Of a stretch of 64,000 nt of DNA, positions 11,458-23,750 are shown piece by piece. This stretch comes from Hirudinaria manillensis (taxonomy: Eukaryota > Annelida > Clitellata > Hirudinida > Hirudinidae), in NCBI GenBank assembly GCA_034509925.1, contig CM067530.1, forward strand, positions 4,294,501 through 4,358,500, read 5' to 3'. The translations under genes were made by a program, and so were the position numbers. Below the pieces are notes generated by a model. The model was not told the origin of the DNA and ran no database searches. It saw nothing but the letters and a program-made list of their open reading frames with translations. The stretch's first letter is position 1. Each line of letters starts with the position of its first letter.

Positions 11458-13994
11458 ATGAAAAAAGCAAGGAGTAAAAAGTCTAAATTAACTGAGGAGC
11501 AGAAACTGCTTCGAATGGAGGAACAAAGATTGCGTGAAGAAGAGTTGAAGAGAAACAAGGAGGAACTGCTGGCTCAATATTTAAAAGTTATTTTAATTTT
11601 ATATTGTAAGTCGTGACATGTTAGATAATAAATTTTAATGAGTCTATAAACTAACTTCATTTGGAGACACATGACACCCTTGAATCACTATTGATTTTAA
11701 GGTGACACATCTTAATTTAAATATTAGATATTATACTTTTAGAGATTGATTTTATAAAAAAAAAATATTTTTTTATTTTCCATAATCATACCATAATCGA
11801 TACTCTTATTTTTGAAATTATTTGAAATGAAAAACAATGTAGAACAAACTGGAAAAAGAAGAAAAAATGGCCACCGACAATCTGAATGCTATCAAGACAC
11901 AATGGCTTGAGATCTTGAGGTCTACAAAGTCAGAAGAATTGAAGAAAGAATTATCAGTCCTTAGCCAGGTATTTGAAAGAAGTCTGGACAGAAAAGAAAG
12001 CATAAAAGAGGGACTTTTAAAGGATTTGGCAGAAGCTGAAGAGCAGTTCCTAATGGCAAAGAGAAGCCATTTGCAAAGCGTTGACAAGCTCATCTGTATG
12101 TTTCTTGTACTAATGTTGAATGCACGAGGTTTCTACTAAAGATTTAGTTGTATATCATTTCAGACTACCAGAAAAAAAGGCTGCAAAAAATGAATAAAGA
12201 TTTCAGAGAACAGCAAGACCTACTTCTGGATGAGTTTGAAGTTGAAAAGTCCTTCATAGTGGAGCAACATAAACAGGAAGTCTTCAGACTCGAGAACATC
12301 ATTTATGCCATGGAAGAGACCTTCCTTGAGAAAGAAGCTGAAGCTAGAGCAGAGTTTCAGAGCAACGTGGATGAACTGAAAAATAGAGTTAGTGAAGCTT
12401 CCATCTGCTTTGAAAATCGTTAAATCAATGTGTTCTGACAAAAAAAATAAAGTTTGTAAAATTGGTAAAGTTCCATTTTCATGGGATTCAAAGAAAGATT
12501 AAAATTTATGGCTAAATCCATTTGATTTCACAGAATCTTGAGGATGTCCATACTCTGCGACTGAGACAAGAGAACCTTTTGGAAGGTCTTCTCGGTCAGT
12601 TCAGAAATGCCATGAAGGTTTATCAGGAGGCCACAGAAGAAAGGAAGAAAGGGTTTGATGAACTCAAGGCAAAGGATGAAAAGAGTACTGAAGAAATTGA
12701 AGACCAGATGCTGAAGATTGAAAAGATACAGGTAAATGAAGCAGGGAAGATGTTTATATCATAGCAGTAATATTCCCCGACAGGTTAATATAGTTTTCAA
12801 ATAACATTAAATTCATCATACATTTATTTAACTGAAAATGTTATTTTCCAAAGAATGACATCAAAAAAGAGAAGACACTAACAAAGTCAGTTTCTAGAGA
12901 CTGGGATGCAAAAAGCAAAGAAATCAAGCATGTGAGATTAAAATGCATTTTAAAAGTGCAAATAGGGCAGCATTTACATAAAGTCCTCACTCTTTTCTTT
13001 ATATTTGTATCAAGGAGAAAGATGTCATGGCAGAAAGCTTTCTTTGTCTTAAAAAGAAACTTGATGAAGTTCAAGCATTTGAAAAGGAATGTCTGACAAA
13101 GTTGATTCTACTCACGAGGGGTGTCATGACAGAGATGAAGGAAAATCTAGCTAAAGTATTGTATGCCAGGAATATTATTTATTCTCAGGAATTTGTTTAA
13201 TTATTAATACATTAATAAAACATAATAATAGGAACCACACATTTTCAAATATGGTAACTTTGTTCAACTTTGTAGTAGATTTTTAAATTAGTCATATCAT
13301 ATGTCAGGGTGAGAATATTCTGAAGGCAGCAGAGAGATGTAGAAAACTGGAGAGTGAACATGAAAAAGTCTTGCCTTTTTATCAGAGCTCTCTGACTGAT
13401 GCAGAACTTAAAGTCATTGATGATTACTTGACTGAAGAACCAAAGGAACCTTTAACGAAAGTATATTTTAAAAATTTGTATTCTTCACTTATTATTTCCT
13501 TGAAGGATATGCAAATTTAATCCTTAAATCTGTGATTAATGATTCTGTCTGAAAATCATATAAATTCATTATTCCTTTCAGATTCTAAATGAATTTGCTT
13601 ACCAAGAAAATTTTTGGAAACGATACAATAAAGTGGCACTGGAAAATGTTGTGTTGACAAAAGAAAAAGAGAGTCTTACTGAAATAAATAAAGAGCTGAG
13701 GATGCACTTGAAGAATCACCTGAGTGGACTCTCAAACGCTGGAAATATAGATCTTGGATCAAGTACAATGCATATCAGCAAGAAGTCAGTTTCAGAACCT
13801 GCAACAAAGAGCTCCAAGTATTTAAATATAGCCTTTGATATGATTTCAAAGATCAATAAGTATTTTTTTATGTCTGCAGCAATGTAAACCAGAATTCTGT
13901 AAAAAACAGAAACGTTCTTACAAAGAAGCAAGTTAGGGGCAAGGCTTTGCCCGTTCAAGAATGTTCTTTCGCTCCTAGGAAAATTGTGCATTAA
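11458..13994 (+). CDS. DRC2: Dynein regulatory complex subunit 2 (CCDC65)
   Basis: DRC2 is a core coiled-coil subunit of the nexin-dynein regulatory complex, which links outer doublets and regulates dynein arms in motile cilia and flagella. Exons: 11458-11586, 11843-12095, 12164-12387, 12534-12731, 12854-12931, 13015-13155, 13308-13460, 13582-13817, 13880-13994. They give 508 residues, close to the roughly 480 of vertebrate CCDC65. Recognisable segments are IKTQW near residue 55, ELSVLSQVFERSLDRKESI, LAEAEEQFLMAKRSHLQS and the long Glu/Lys coiled coil that follows. The basic N-terminus (MKKARSKKSK) is typical. The last intron (13818-13879) is inferred. It has good donor and acceptor sites and extends the frame past an earlier stop. 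A polyadenylation-like AATAAA lies near 14108. An X-box upstream suggests RFX control. Confidence 0.9.
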
Positions 13995-14537
13995 TTTTAA
14001 AGTTTAAATTGTATTATTTTTGATTGATCGTTTATCGCTGCTGTTTTAACTTCAGTATTTAATTCGTTTATTTTTTCTGAGGCTGCCTGCTGATAATTTC
14101 AGTATTTAATAAAAGTTTCTTTCGCTGATTGTGGTTGATCCTTCGTGAGGGATTTTGGGCGTCTAAATTATGCTATAAAATTTGTTACTGTTGAAAATAC
14201 TTGCAATGCTTTGTGATGCTATTAGATTTGGAATATTGAAGTAGGTGACAATCCTTTATTATTTCGTCAAAATATTGCATTTATTGCACCGAAGTCAACA
14301 TTTAGTCGAATCATAGTTATAAGATAAACAAGTGCTTTGGCTTTGACGGAAGTTATTTATTAGCGTTGAAGCAAAAGCACAAGGGATAGCGTTATACCTA
14401 TCAAAAAATCTTTTTATTGTGCCATATTTTTTGGAGCTTGTCGTACGGTCAAATGAGATGAATACCCACTACGTTTAAATTCGTTTTCTGACGCTAGAAT
14501 TTGAATGACATTCGCCAGTGGTTATTTTTGATTAAAA
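13995..14537. other. Short spacer between DRC2 and the RhoGAP gene
   Basis: About 540 bp of AT-rich DNA between two genes on the same strand. It holds the DRC2 3' end and probably the RhoGAP promoter. No other feature is seen. Confidence 0.5.
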
Positions 14538-15634
14538 ATGCCTGAAGACAAAAAGGGGAAACCCTCTATCAAACCGAAGCCTGCAACTTTTTCTGTTAAA
14601 CGCAGCATCACACAGAAGGAAGCGTTCTCTTCTGATGGGGACATTAACGAGAAAGCAACAAGTCAAACTCCTCAGCCAATGCCGAGAAAATCAAAAATGA
14701 TAACAAGTCCAACAGTTACTGATCATACTCTTTTCTCGGCTTTGCAGCAAACTAAACCACCCGAGGACCTGGAAACCACCATAACAATCAATACATCAAA
14801 ATCTACCATTTCATTTGACGACGATGGTGCCAATAATGCTTTTTCTGAATCGCGATCTTATTACACAATTTCGAGAACAATAGAAAAGAAGATATTTTGT
14901 AAGAACAACAGTTGTGATGTTGATTCAAGAAAAACAACAGAAGATGGTATTAATAAGGCTCACGATGCTCCAGCATTGGCCAAAATCTGTTGGAAAAGCG
15001 AGGAGTTTCTGGCTGCAGAACCAATTGCCTCCATAGAAGAAATGGAATTAAGATCAGAGTCCCTTGCCTCATTGGGTGATATTCCTTCTTCTCAACAGCT
15101 GGCAAGAATTGAACCATCACCAGAAATATTTCTGGACAACATTTTGAGGAAACGAAAGTCAGTTAAAAATCCTCCCATGAAACATTCCTATGCAAAGGAT
15201 CTGGAAGAGATAGAGGCGGCTCTCTTAAACAGTCCGACGAGACTTTCCGGAGTCATTCCGTCGGGAGATGACGAGTGCAGTGTGTGTGATGGTAATGATG
15301 GCAGTTATTCTCCTTCAAAGAGTCAAAGTGTGGAATATGTCAATTTAAGGGATGGCTTGTATCCATTGGTCACTGAAAATTTGCCTTTCTATGGTTGGTC
15401 GCTAATTATGTGTTAATATTTAATGTTAGAATTTAATAAATTATTGTGCATAAACATGAACTAATCAGTAACATCATCAGTGACGGGTTTTTAAAGATGG
15501 GACTATTATTTTTACATTACTACCAAAATGAAAATTGATTAAGAAGCACTTTCCTGTCCTATCAAAATGCTTCAGGCATTATATTATTATTATTATTATT
15601 ATTGCTATTGCAATTATTATTATTATTATTATTA

Positions 15635-15704
<70 letters not shown>

Positions 15705-18700
15705 CATCATTATATAAATACAAAAATATTTTGATATTTAAACCTCAAGTACTTTTAAGTATTAATGACCAAACTTTCTGATATATTTTTTTTATTTGAT
15801 ATTGTTTATTAAACTTCATTTCCATTTTATCTTTAAGCAAACATGCAACCTCTTGATGAAGAAACCAGGTGCGTTATTTTAAACAATTGCAATTAGTAAT
15901 TAATGCCTTCTATGATAATCGCAGGTTAACGCATTGCTATGCATAAACCATTAAAATGAAAACATCTGAAACTGAGAAGAGTTGATATTAAAAAGTTTTA
16001 TTAAATAAAAACTCAGAACAAGGAGTGAAAAATGATGTGATTACGATGAAGAATAAGTTTAAAAATTAATCAACAGGAAGTCCATGACATTGGAAGATAA
16101 GGAACAAATAAAAAGGATGAACTGGTTCTTTGGAGTGAAGGTTCGTCATTTTACTAGCAACATTAATGCTGCTGAGAGTTCAAACAGACTGATGTTATTA
16201 ATGATGATGTCAATGATGATTGTAATAATAACAACAACAATAATAATAACAATACCAATAGCAACAACTAAGTACTAGTTAATAGAGTGATGTAAGCAAA
16301 TATCACATGAAATTATATGGATTCCGGTCCAAGACTTCAACGAATGACTTACCAACTCATCCCATATGCTAATTATTTTTTAATTAATATTAATCACCTT
16401 CACAGAAAGACACCAAGACGGACCTAGAGATGGAAGTGTTCAACTCGATAGTGTCTGGGAACGCCCTCACGACCCGGGTTCATACGAAGGTCGTCAACCA
16501 ACAACAGCTGCAAAAGGGTCGCAGGAGGCTGAGCCACCTCAGGTCGAATGTCAAGGACAGTCCGACGAGTCACGCCTCGGGTCAACTGCTTCAAGACCTC
16601 AACAGGGTCAAGAAGTGGGCCATTGATAAAGTTCCAGTGCTCAGCAAAATCAGGAATAAATCTTCGGGTGAGGAGAACTTGTTGAAATGTTGAGAACGGA
16701 TGTTGCGGTCGATTGTCAATTGTGATTAGCATCTTTGGATGTCAGAGAATCTGATTAATTCAGATTATTGATGGCTGCTGCCAAAGTCACGACCAAATGA
16801 CTTTTCAAGTGCAAACGTACTTTCATGCGGACCTTTTAACTGAGCCAAAACATTTAAGATCCTGTTGATGTCAGAGCTGGCTCCAATAATTTCAAATTTA
16901 ATTCATTATCATAATTGCCAGATGATCTGCTGGCAGCCTCTCGATCCAATCAGAGCCTCAACAGCTGGGGTCACGTGACCTCGACCAAGTCTTCCGATTG
17001 GTCCACCTGGAAGCAAAAGTTCATCAAGGTCATGAAAAAACATTTCAAAAGCTCAGAGGAGAGGGAAGAACAGTCCACGGTCGTCGTGGCAACGTTCGGC
17101 GTTCCACTGGAAATGTGTCCCATGTCTTCCAATAACAAGGTGATGATGATGGTGGTGATGATTATGATGATGATGATGATGACGACATGAAGATGTAGTG
17201 AAAAGTCTTGGGTTCAACATGTCATTAAGATGATTGTTCCATTACTCGTTAACAACTCAACTGTGAAACATGTGGCCATTTTTTATTGAAATGAAATTGA
17301 TTATTATTCTTTTTATACTATATATTAATATATTATATTATAGATTTGTGAAAATTGACTTCATTTTTTTAAAGAATAACGTGACTTAAATTCATTTAAA
17401 TTACAGCAAATCCCTGCCATTGTTGAGTTTTGCATCACTGTTGTTGAGCACCTCGGCCTCTCCAGTCAGGGTATTTATAGAATACCAGGGAACAATGCCA
17501 GCGTTAATGCTTTGCTTTCAGAGCTTAACAAGGTACTGAACCAGTTAAGCTATTATTAATCATTAATCAGAAGTTTATCAAAAAAATATGTAACCAGAGG
17601 TGGTGCCAGTCACATCTTCGAATGCTTGAGTGGGAATATTATTGAGAATTATTTAAAATTATTTATTCCAATTATTTACAAATTGTACAAGTCTTTCAAG
17701 CCAATGACCAGCAGCCTCTCATTCGATGTTTTATTATCTACCAATCAGGATCCGGATTCCATTACATTTGAACATGACAGGTGGCAAGATGTCAACGTCA
17801 TTGGAAGTCTCCTCAAGTTGTTTTTCAGGAAACTTCCTGAACCTCTAATAATAACTGGTTAGTATATTATGGTTACTAATAATATATATATATATATATG
17901 ACATTAATATAATGATATTATCAAGAATTATCAGTTATAACTCATATTATGAGTTTTAAATTTTATTAATTTTCCGTGCAGAAATGTATGACGAAATCAT
18001 TCAAACGGCCAAGTGCAGGCACAGGGAAAAGAAGTTAATCAAGCTGAAGCTCCACCTCCTCGACCTTCCCTCGACCAATCGAGAGACATTCAAATACTTG
18101 GCCAATCACCTGAAGCGTGTTGCGGCCAATCAGTCAGAGAATAAGGTGCCATGTCATGGCTATTTCCTGGCCTAAGGTTTTTTACTTAGACAGCTATTTG
18201 TTATCGCAGATGGATGCTCACAATCTTGCCATAATGTTTGGTCCTTCATTGGTCCATCCCAGGTCAGAATCGACCAATCAAATGCTTTCTGACATGAAAT
18301 ACCAAACGGATGTCGTGGAGAACATCATAAAATACGTAAATTATCATATTTGAATTGTTTTACTTATTCTAGATCTATTTTATTTACAGTAAATTAAATA
18401 AAAAGTTCATTTCACGATAGAGTTGTTAAATTGTTATGGTCAATTGATCACCTCATTCCTCTTCAGTGCGATTACATGTTTTCCGAGTGGACTGACGACT
18501 CGAACGTTCCTCCTGACGATGGCGACTCTGGCTACGACGTGCAGAGTTCGTCCTCTAATCTGGAGCTCTTGGCCAACGCCGAGGCCATTTGTGAGTTTGT
18601 GACTTTCGCGTATCATCTCAGAACAGGTTTTATGCATCCTAACCTGTAAAGCACTTTTAAAATACTGATGATACTATTTTTTATTTAAATTAGTTAAAAT

Positions 18701-19683
18701 ATTAATGCATTTGCTCTCATTTTCATTTGCATAGTAATATTATTACTTATTCAATTACTTGTTATTTTCAAGTGGCCTTCAAGCCGAGCGAACCAGAACC
18801 GAAATCGCCCGAGGGCGGATCCTTAGCCTTCTTCAGGAATGGATTGATTCGCCTCAGCGGCAGAGGGAAGAGCAGGCGGAAAAGCGGAAGAACCGAAGCT
18901 CCGACGAGAGTCATTCCAAATTCTGAAAGGGAAGTCCAATTGAAAACGGTGAACCTGGACAACATAACCAGATTGGTGCAGGCCTGGAAAAGCTACGCCC
19001 CAGAATCGGTGCCGATCAAGCAGGAGTTGAAACGCAACCTGACCCAAAGATATGCATCGAGGGAATTGGAAATTTCGGCCCCTTTGAGAACCCAACCTTC
19101 CCAAAGCACGGAAGAACTCGAAGAGTCGAAGAACGAAGAAAACGTCTTCTCGAGCATCAAAAGATATCCTGCATATTCTTTCAAGAACACGACCATCACA
19201 GGTTCCGGTCGTAGGAGCAAGAACCGGAACCCGGTCGATCGGGCGAACAACAACTCGCAACCCTCTGAGAGCACCGAAGTCCTAGAGACTGACAAGGTCA
19301 AACGGGGGGAAATTTTGCAACATCAGCGGGATTTCCGAGGTAACGACGCAAATTCCAGAGGAAGCGAAACTAGCGACGTGTTCGTTCCTGTAGATGACTG
19401 GATGGGAAGGAAAGAGAGTTTCGTCATCAGAAAACCCGAGGGGAGGAGCTACTTTGCCTCTGCCGACACCGGAGGAAAACTATTCTCCGGCCAATCGTGC
19501 TCTTCCAGAGTGAAACTCACTCGATTGCAGATGATGCAAGAAGTGGAAAATTTTTCTCCATGTGAAACCGACTCAAAGAGATACATGGGCAGACGAAGAT
19601 CTCCTCTTCGCCGTGAAAATGAATGTTGGAATGAGAGGGAAATCCCCGTCTTCAGATTCGCCTCTCCTCGTCATCGTTGGTGA
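14538..19683 (+). CDS. RhoGAP-domain GTPase-activating protein
   Basis: RhoGAPs switch off Rho/Rac/Cdc42 by speeding GTP hydrolysis. Exons: 14538-15393, 15838-15868, 16077-16140, 16406-16667, 16922-17139, 17407-17532, 17749-17857, 17982-18145, 18210-18335, 18467-18590, 18773-19683, giving 996 residues with consistent phase. The GAP domain starts at FGVPLEMCP in the exon ending 17139. It has the arginine finger in GIYRIPGNN, the Lys of [11 protein letters not shown] and the Asn of [12 protein letters not shown], so it looks catalytically complete. The layout ([28 protein letters not shown]) resembles ARHGAP21/23. I see no PDZ or PH domain in the exons upstream, which are Ser/Thr/Lys-rich and probably disordered. 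Substrate GTPase and exact orthology are unknown. Confidence 0.85.
15580..15713. repeat. (ATT)n microsatellite
   Basis: About 130 bp of ATT/TTA trinucleotides with few interruptions, in the first intron of the RhoGAP gene. The poly-isoleucine frame it creates is not a gene. Confidence 0.97.
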
Positions 19684-21534
19684 ATTCACAGCAGTGAATA
19701 CCCGATGGCATTAATTCATCGTTTATATAAACACATAAATGAATTAGTTCATTATAAACATTGTTGGAATATTCCAGATCATCTTTCTTCCTGTCTTAAG
19801 ATTTGAAAACTGATAATATGGCAAATGAATGGCCACAATTCTGAGACGACATTCCATTTTAAAGTAATCGTTGCAAGGTTTTTGCTAATTTCCATCAACT
19901 TTGATATGTTAAACAAATATCAGAGAATTATTAATGTCATTTTTGACTTAATTCGCATCTTTTGTTTTCTGTCTGCTGTCACGAGCAGGGTTATCTCTTT
20001 TAAATTCCAAGCAACGCTTTGAAAGCACATCATCCGAAGTTTGTGATAAAATAGTTGAATGTTCCTCTATTCCGTGTCTAATCAACGCAAGGTTTGGATT
20101 CGGAAATTTTTTGTGAAGTGAAACTTGGTGAACTTTGTATTGGTGCCTCAAAGCTTTTTAGCAGACGATGCCTTTTTGTTGATAAATTCACTTGTGAGCA
20201 TGCAATGTTTTAAGCTCTAACATCACACAAAGACACATCAGCTTGCATCGAGCTGCTCCAGCACGCATTCAGTGTTTATAAACACATTCGCTCATAGCCA
20301 CATCTCATGTCACCTTTGCACTCCACCAAACAGTGTTGCGGTTTTCCGAAGATTGTCTTCAAAATATTGTCTTCAGACACACAACTTCTATTTATCTTCT
20401 ACAATCGAGACATTTTTTTTTTAAACATTCAAGCATAATTGCAAATGAACTCACCTGATAAGCATTTTGAATTCTTTGTTTTTGATGGAATTATCTCAAT
20501 TTGCCACCTGCAACCATTTGAGTGCATGATAATGATTGCCTAATCGACATTGAATTCACCTGTAAAAGTCGTTCCATTTCTGCATGAATAAATTACTGAC
20601 CACGCCTTTCGTGAAAAGTAATTGGGCTGCATATTTAGGGCAGGTAATGGACTGCCATCAGTTGGACAGGAGGTGGAATGCATCATATACATGTACATAT
20701 TTATGTATGTAAAGCTTATGTGTAGGCCGCATAGTACCACAATGTCTGATTTGTTTCACATGAGATTTTTATTAGATTCTACAGATAATGCCCTGTCCTC
20801 ACTAGCTCTGGAAGCTATCGAGTTTTGAAACTTGTTTCAAGTTTGATTTTTTTTTCAAAAATCTCAAAAAAGCAAACGATGAACAAAAATGTGCAATCAA
20901 AACAGAACAAAATGGCTGGCAAACGTTCGAAATGATTCAACAATTGAAACGTTCATCGTGGTCGTCAAAGCTTTTTTCTAGTTTAAGTTGAAAATTATTC
21001 TGAGAAATTAAATTAAATAAAACTGCAGTGATATGAATCCCCCCAAAGGGAGCAGACAAAGTTTCGACAGAACATCATCGCCACGTCACGAATCCTGGGA
21101 TGAAATCCGAGAAATATTCCCATAAAATTGCAAATTTGTTTAGAAACGTTACGAATGCCAACAACGAAGGGCAGTAAAAGCAAGCAACTGAAGATGAGCA
21201 CGTTCTTCTCGTCGTGGATGCCACGAACGAAAACGTTTCCGACGGCAACGCCCGACAGGCAAACGAAGGTGGCAGGCAAGTAACAAAAAACTCGGATATT
21301 CTTTCGTGCCGCTTCGTCTGCTATTAAAATAATGCTCTGCAATCGACGCCAGAAAATATAAATCCGACGACATCTTGCTCGTCGACTCGTGGATTGTGCC
21401 CGTCGTCGTGCGATGCGACGAATCGTCACAAATTCACAAACACACGTGACGCACCGCCGCAGGCATCGAGACTCGAAACGAGTCGAAGAAGGAAAACGTC
21501 CGAGGAAAAAAATCCGACGACTGCCCGAACGCGT
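19684..21534. other. Intergenic region between convergent RhoGAP (+) and FAM117-like (-) genes
   Basis: 1.85 kb of mostly AT-rich DNA, becoming CpG-rich from about 21150 towards the 3' end of the FAM117-like gene. The CpG-rich open frames on both strands have no recognisable family features and look like untranslated or shadow sequence. No repeats longer than short homopolymers. Confidence 0.5.
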
Positions 21535-23750
21535 TCAGCCGTTGCCGAGGGCTGCGGTCGCCGCGGCGAACCCTTCCGAGTTCGCGTCGCCGTGGTAAAG
21601 GACGTCCTTCACCTTGAACGACTTGGGCAGGGTGGGGTAGCTGGCGAACGCAGACTCGTTGCTCGGGATGTTGGCCTTGACTGCCGCCGGAGACAGCAGG
21701 GGCATGGGAGGAGTCGAACGACAGAGAAGGGAGGACGATTTCGGAGGAGAGGCATCCCGTCGGCTTGCAGTCGACATCTTGCTTTCTCTGCAAGGAGTTA
21801 ATCGTGCGGAGCCATTTCAATAAAACGCAAAATTTCGTTTAATTCCTCTGCCAAACTTCAAACGTTCGTTCGGCATTGAATTGTGAAACAAGTCGTCTGC
21901 AAAACCGACCTCGATTTGGACCGAGACGACTCCCCGCATTCCTCGGTCGAACACGTTCCAAAACTCCTGAGGGGCTTCACCTGTTTGACCTCCGACCCCA
22001 GCGAGAAGGAGGTCGGCACTTCCGGCGATCCTCGGGGACTCCAGGAAGGCCGACGACGACGATGTTGTTGTTGCTGCTGATGATGATGATGCTGTCGAAG
22101 AGATCCGTGGCTTCCGAGCTCTCCTTCCCCGGTTGCCAAGGCGATGGTCGGAGGAGGTGGAGAGGACGACGACGATGAGGAGAGGGTCGAAAGGAGGGGG
22201 AGGTGGGAGGGGGTGACGGCTTCGACGGTTCCGCTGCCGGTGCCTTGCATCGGCGGGGAATCGCAGAACATGTCGAGCAGTTCTTGGACGGGTGCCCGAT
22301 GTCCGTCGGGAACATTTTGCAGCCTCTGTCGTAAGTCATGGTGAGCGATGGTGACGCGACTTGTTTCTTAGCGATGATGATTACATGATGATGATAATGA
22401 TGACAACCACACTGATGAATAATGGTGCCCATTAACTTATCATTTTTGAGTTTCTGTAACCTCAAGACATTGTCAAACTATAATGTCTAGAATAACATAT
22501 TTCAATCATTTGGTAGATTTAGATGGTATTGTCACCAACATGTTACAATGTGAAGTTCATAGCAACTGTAATGACAAAGGCATCGCTAAAAAATAGAATG
22601 ATAATAAGTGAATAATGATAATTAAAAGTTAAATAATTAATGAATTAACCTGAACATCTTCTGATGTCAGGGTCAGCTTTTCAAGTTCCTAGATGAAGAA
22701 TAAAATTATATATTAATAAGTTAGTAGCATTAAAAATAATAATATTATTATTATTATTAATAGTAATAGTAAAAGTGCATGCTTTAAAGGACATATACAA
22801 AATGTATTTTAGCCAACAATACAAGGAAATAAGGCAACTTGATTAAGCCCTTCTGTGCTTCCTTGGCAGAGTTTCTTGAAGCTGGATCTCAACTTTTTCT
22901 TGAAGAAGGAACTGACAGGCCAGAGATTCAAGTGGCTCTTGGTCAACGAGCCTGGAGAGGCAGAACTCGGAGTCAAAGCAGGATGCGGGAGGTGGGTGGG
23001 TGAGTCGCCGATGCCATGACCGAGCGGAGGTTTTATCTGGAGGAGTTCATCAACTTTAAGAAAACCTTCTACATATGCACTTTCTTCAAGATTTCAGTGG
23101 CACAAGCATTTTAGCCATGAATTACTCCACTAGGTTCAGATAGACCATTACATATTTATGACTAATTGAGAAATGAAGTCTTTAAATCATTACCTGTAAT
23201 TTAATTATTTCTCTTGCCTAGAAACAGTGGCAAATCAACTTTAATCAGGCAGTAATTCAACTGCCCATTGAATTTAAAGAGAATAAATTATTGAGAAACT
23301 CACCACAGAATGATTGTTCAGATTAAAACATTCTCTGGTCAAATTAAAGATGGCATCAGTAGAAGCAGATCTCTGTATTGACTTTTTCTTTCCACTCGCA
23401 GCTTTAATTATTGATACAATGAAATTCAAATGTTAATTAGCTCAAGCAATTAATAACCACGTAACAAAAACAAATTTATGAAAATTTTGTGCTGAATAAT
23501 TCCAGAGCTGCTTAGAAATTTAGATATATTTGTAAACACCTGGCGGCTTCCCAATTGAACCTGTTTCGTCTGCTCCTGGAAATGCGGCCCTTTGTAAATC
23601 CGACCCACAACCTTGTTTCTGACTAAATGCACTTTTATAAGATGAAGTTTCTTTGACGCAAATATGTTCTCCGTGCGACCGAAACCGATGTGTCACAACA
23701 GATATCGCCGGTGAGTCGGCCTGACTGGAGCCGGTTGCTTTGGAAGTCAT
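21535..23750 (-). CDS. FAM117/GLCCI1 family protein
   Basis: Vertebrate members are FAM117A, FAM117B and GLCCI1 (glucocorticoid-induced transcript 1), proteins of poorly known function. Exons: 23750-23540, 23401-23304, 23036-22839, 22688-22650, 22325-21910, 21787-21535. They give 404 residues (vertebrates about 450-590) with phase closing at each junction. Three family landmarks are spread over separate exons: a RRTSSLDT-like box (KKSIQRSASTDAIFNL), GSTEGLNQ joined to ELEKLTLTSEDVQ, and VPDGHRAP. Near the C-terminus IPSNESAF resembles the family's NFIP-x-GSAF segment. The 22325-21910 exon encodes Ser/Pro/His/Gln-rich low complexity and is far more GC-rich than its surroundings. A Ser/Arg stretch precedes the last exon. 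The function is unknown, and phospho-regulated scaffolding is only a guess. Confidence 0.8.

Noticed and set aside
18823-19301. Minus-strand frames opposite the RhoGAP last exon
   Set aside because: Antisense shadows of a phase-supported exon.
21149-21800. CpG-rich overlapping frames on both strands around 21.1-21.8 kb
   Set aside because: Only the minus-strand frame at 21787-21535 joins in phase to the FAM117-like gene. The others lack any support.
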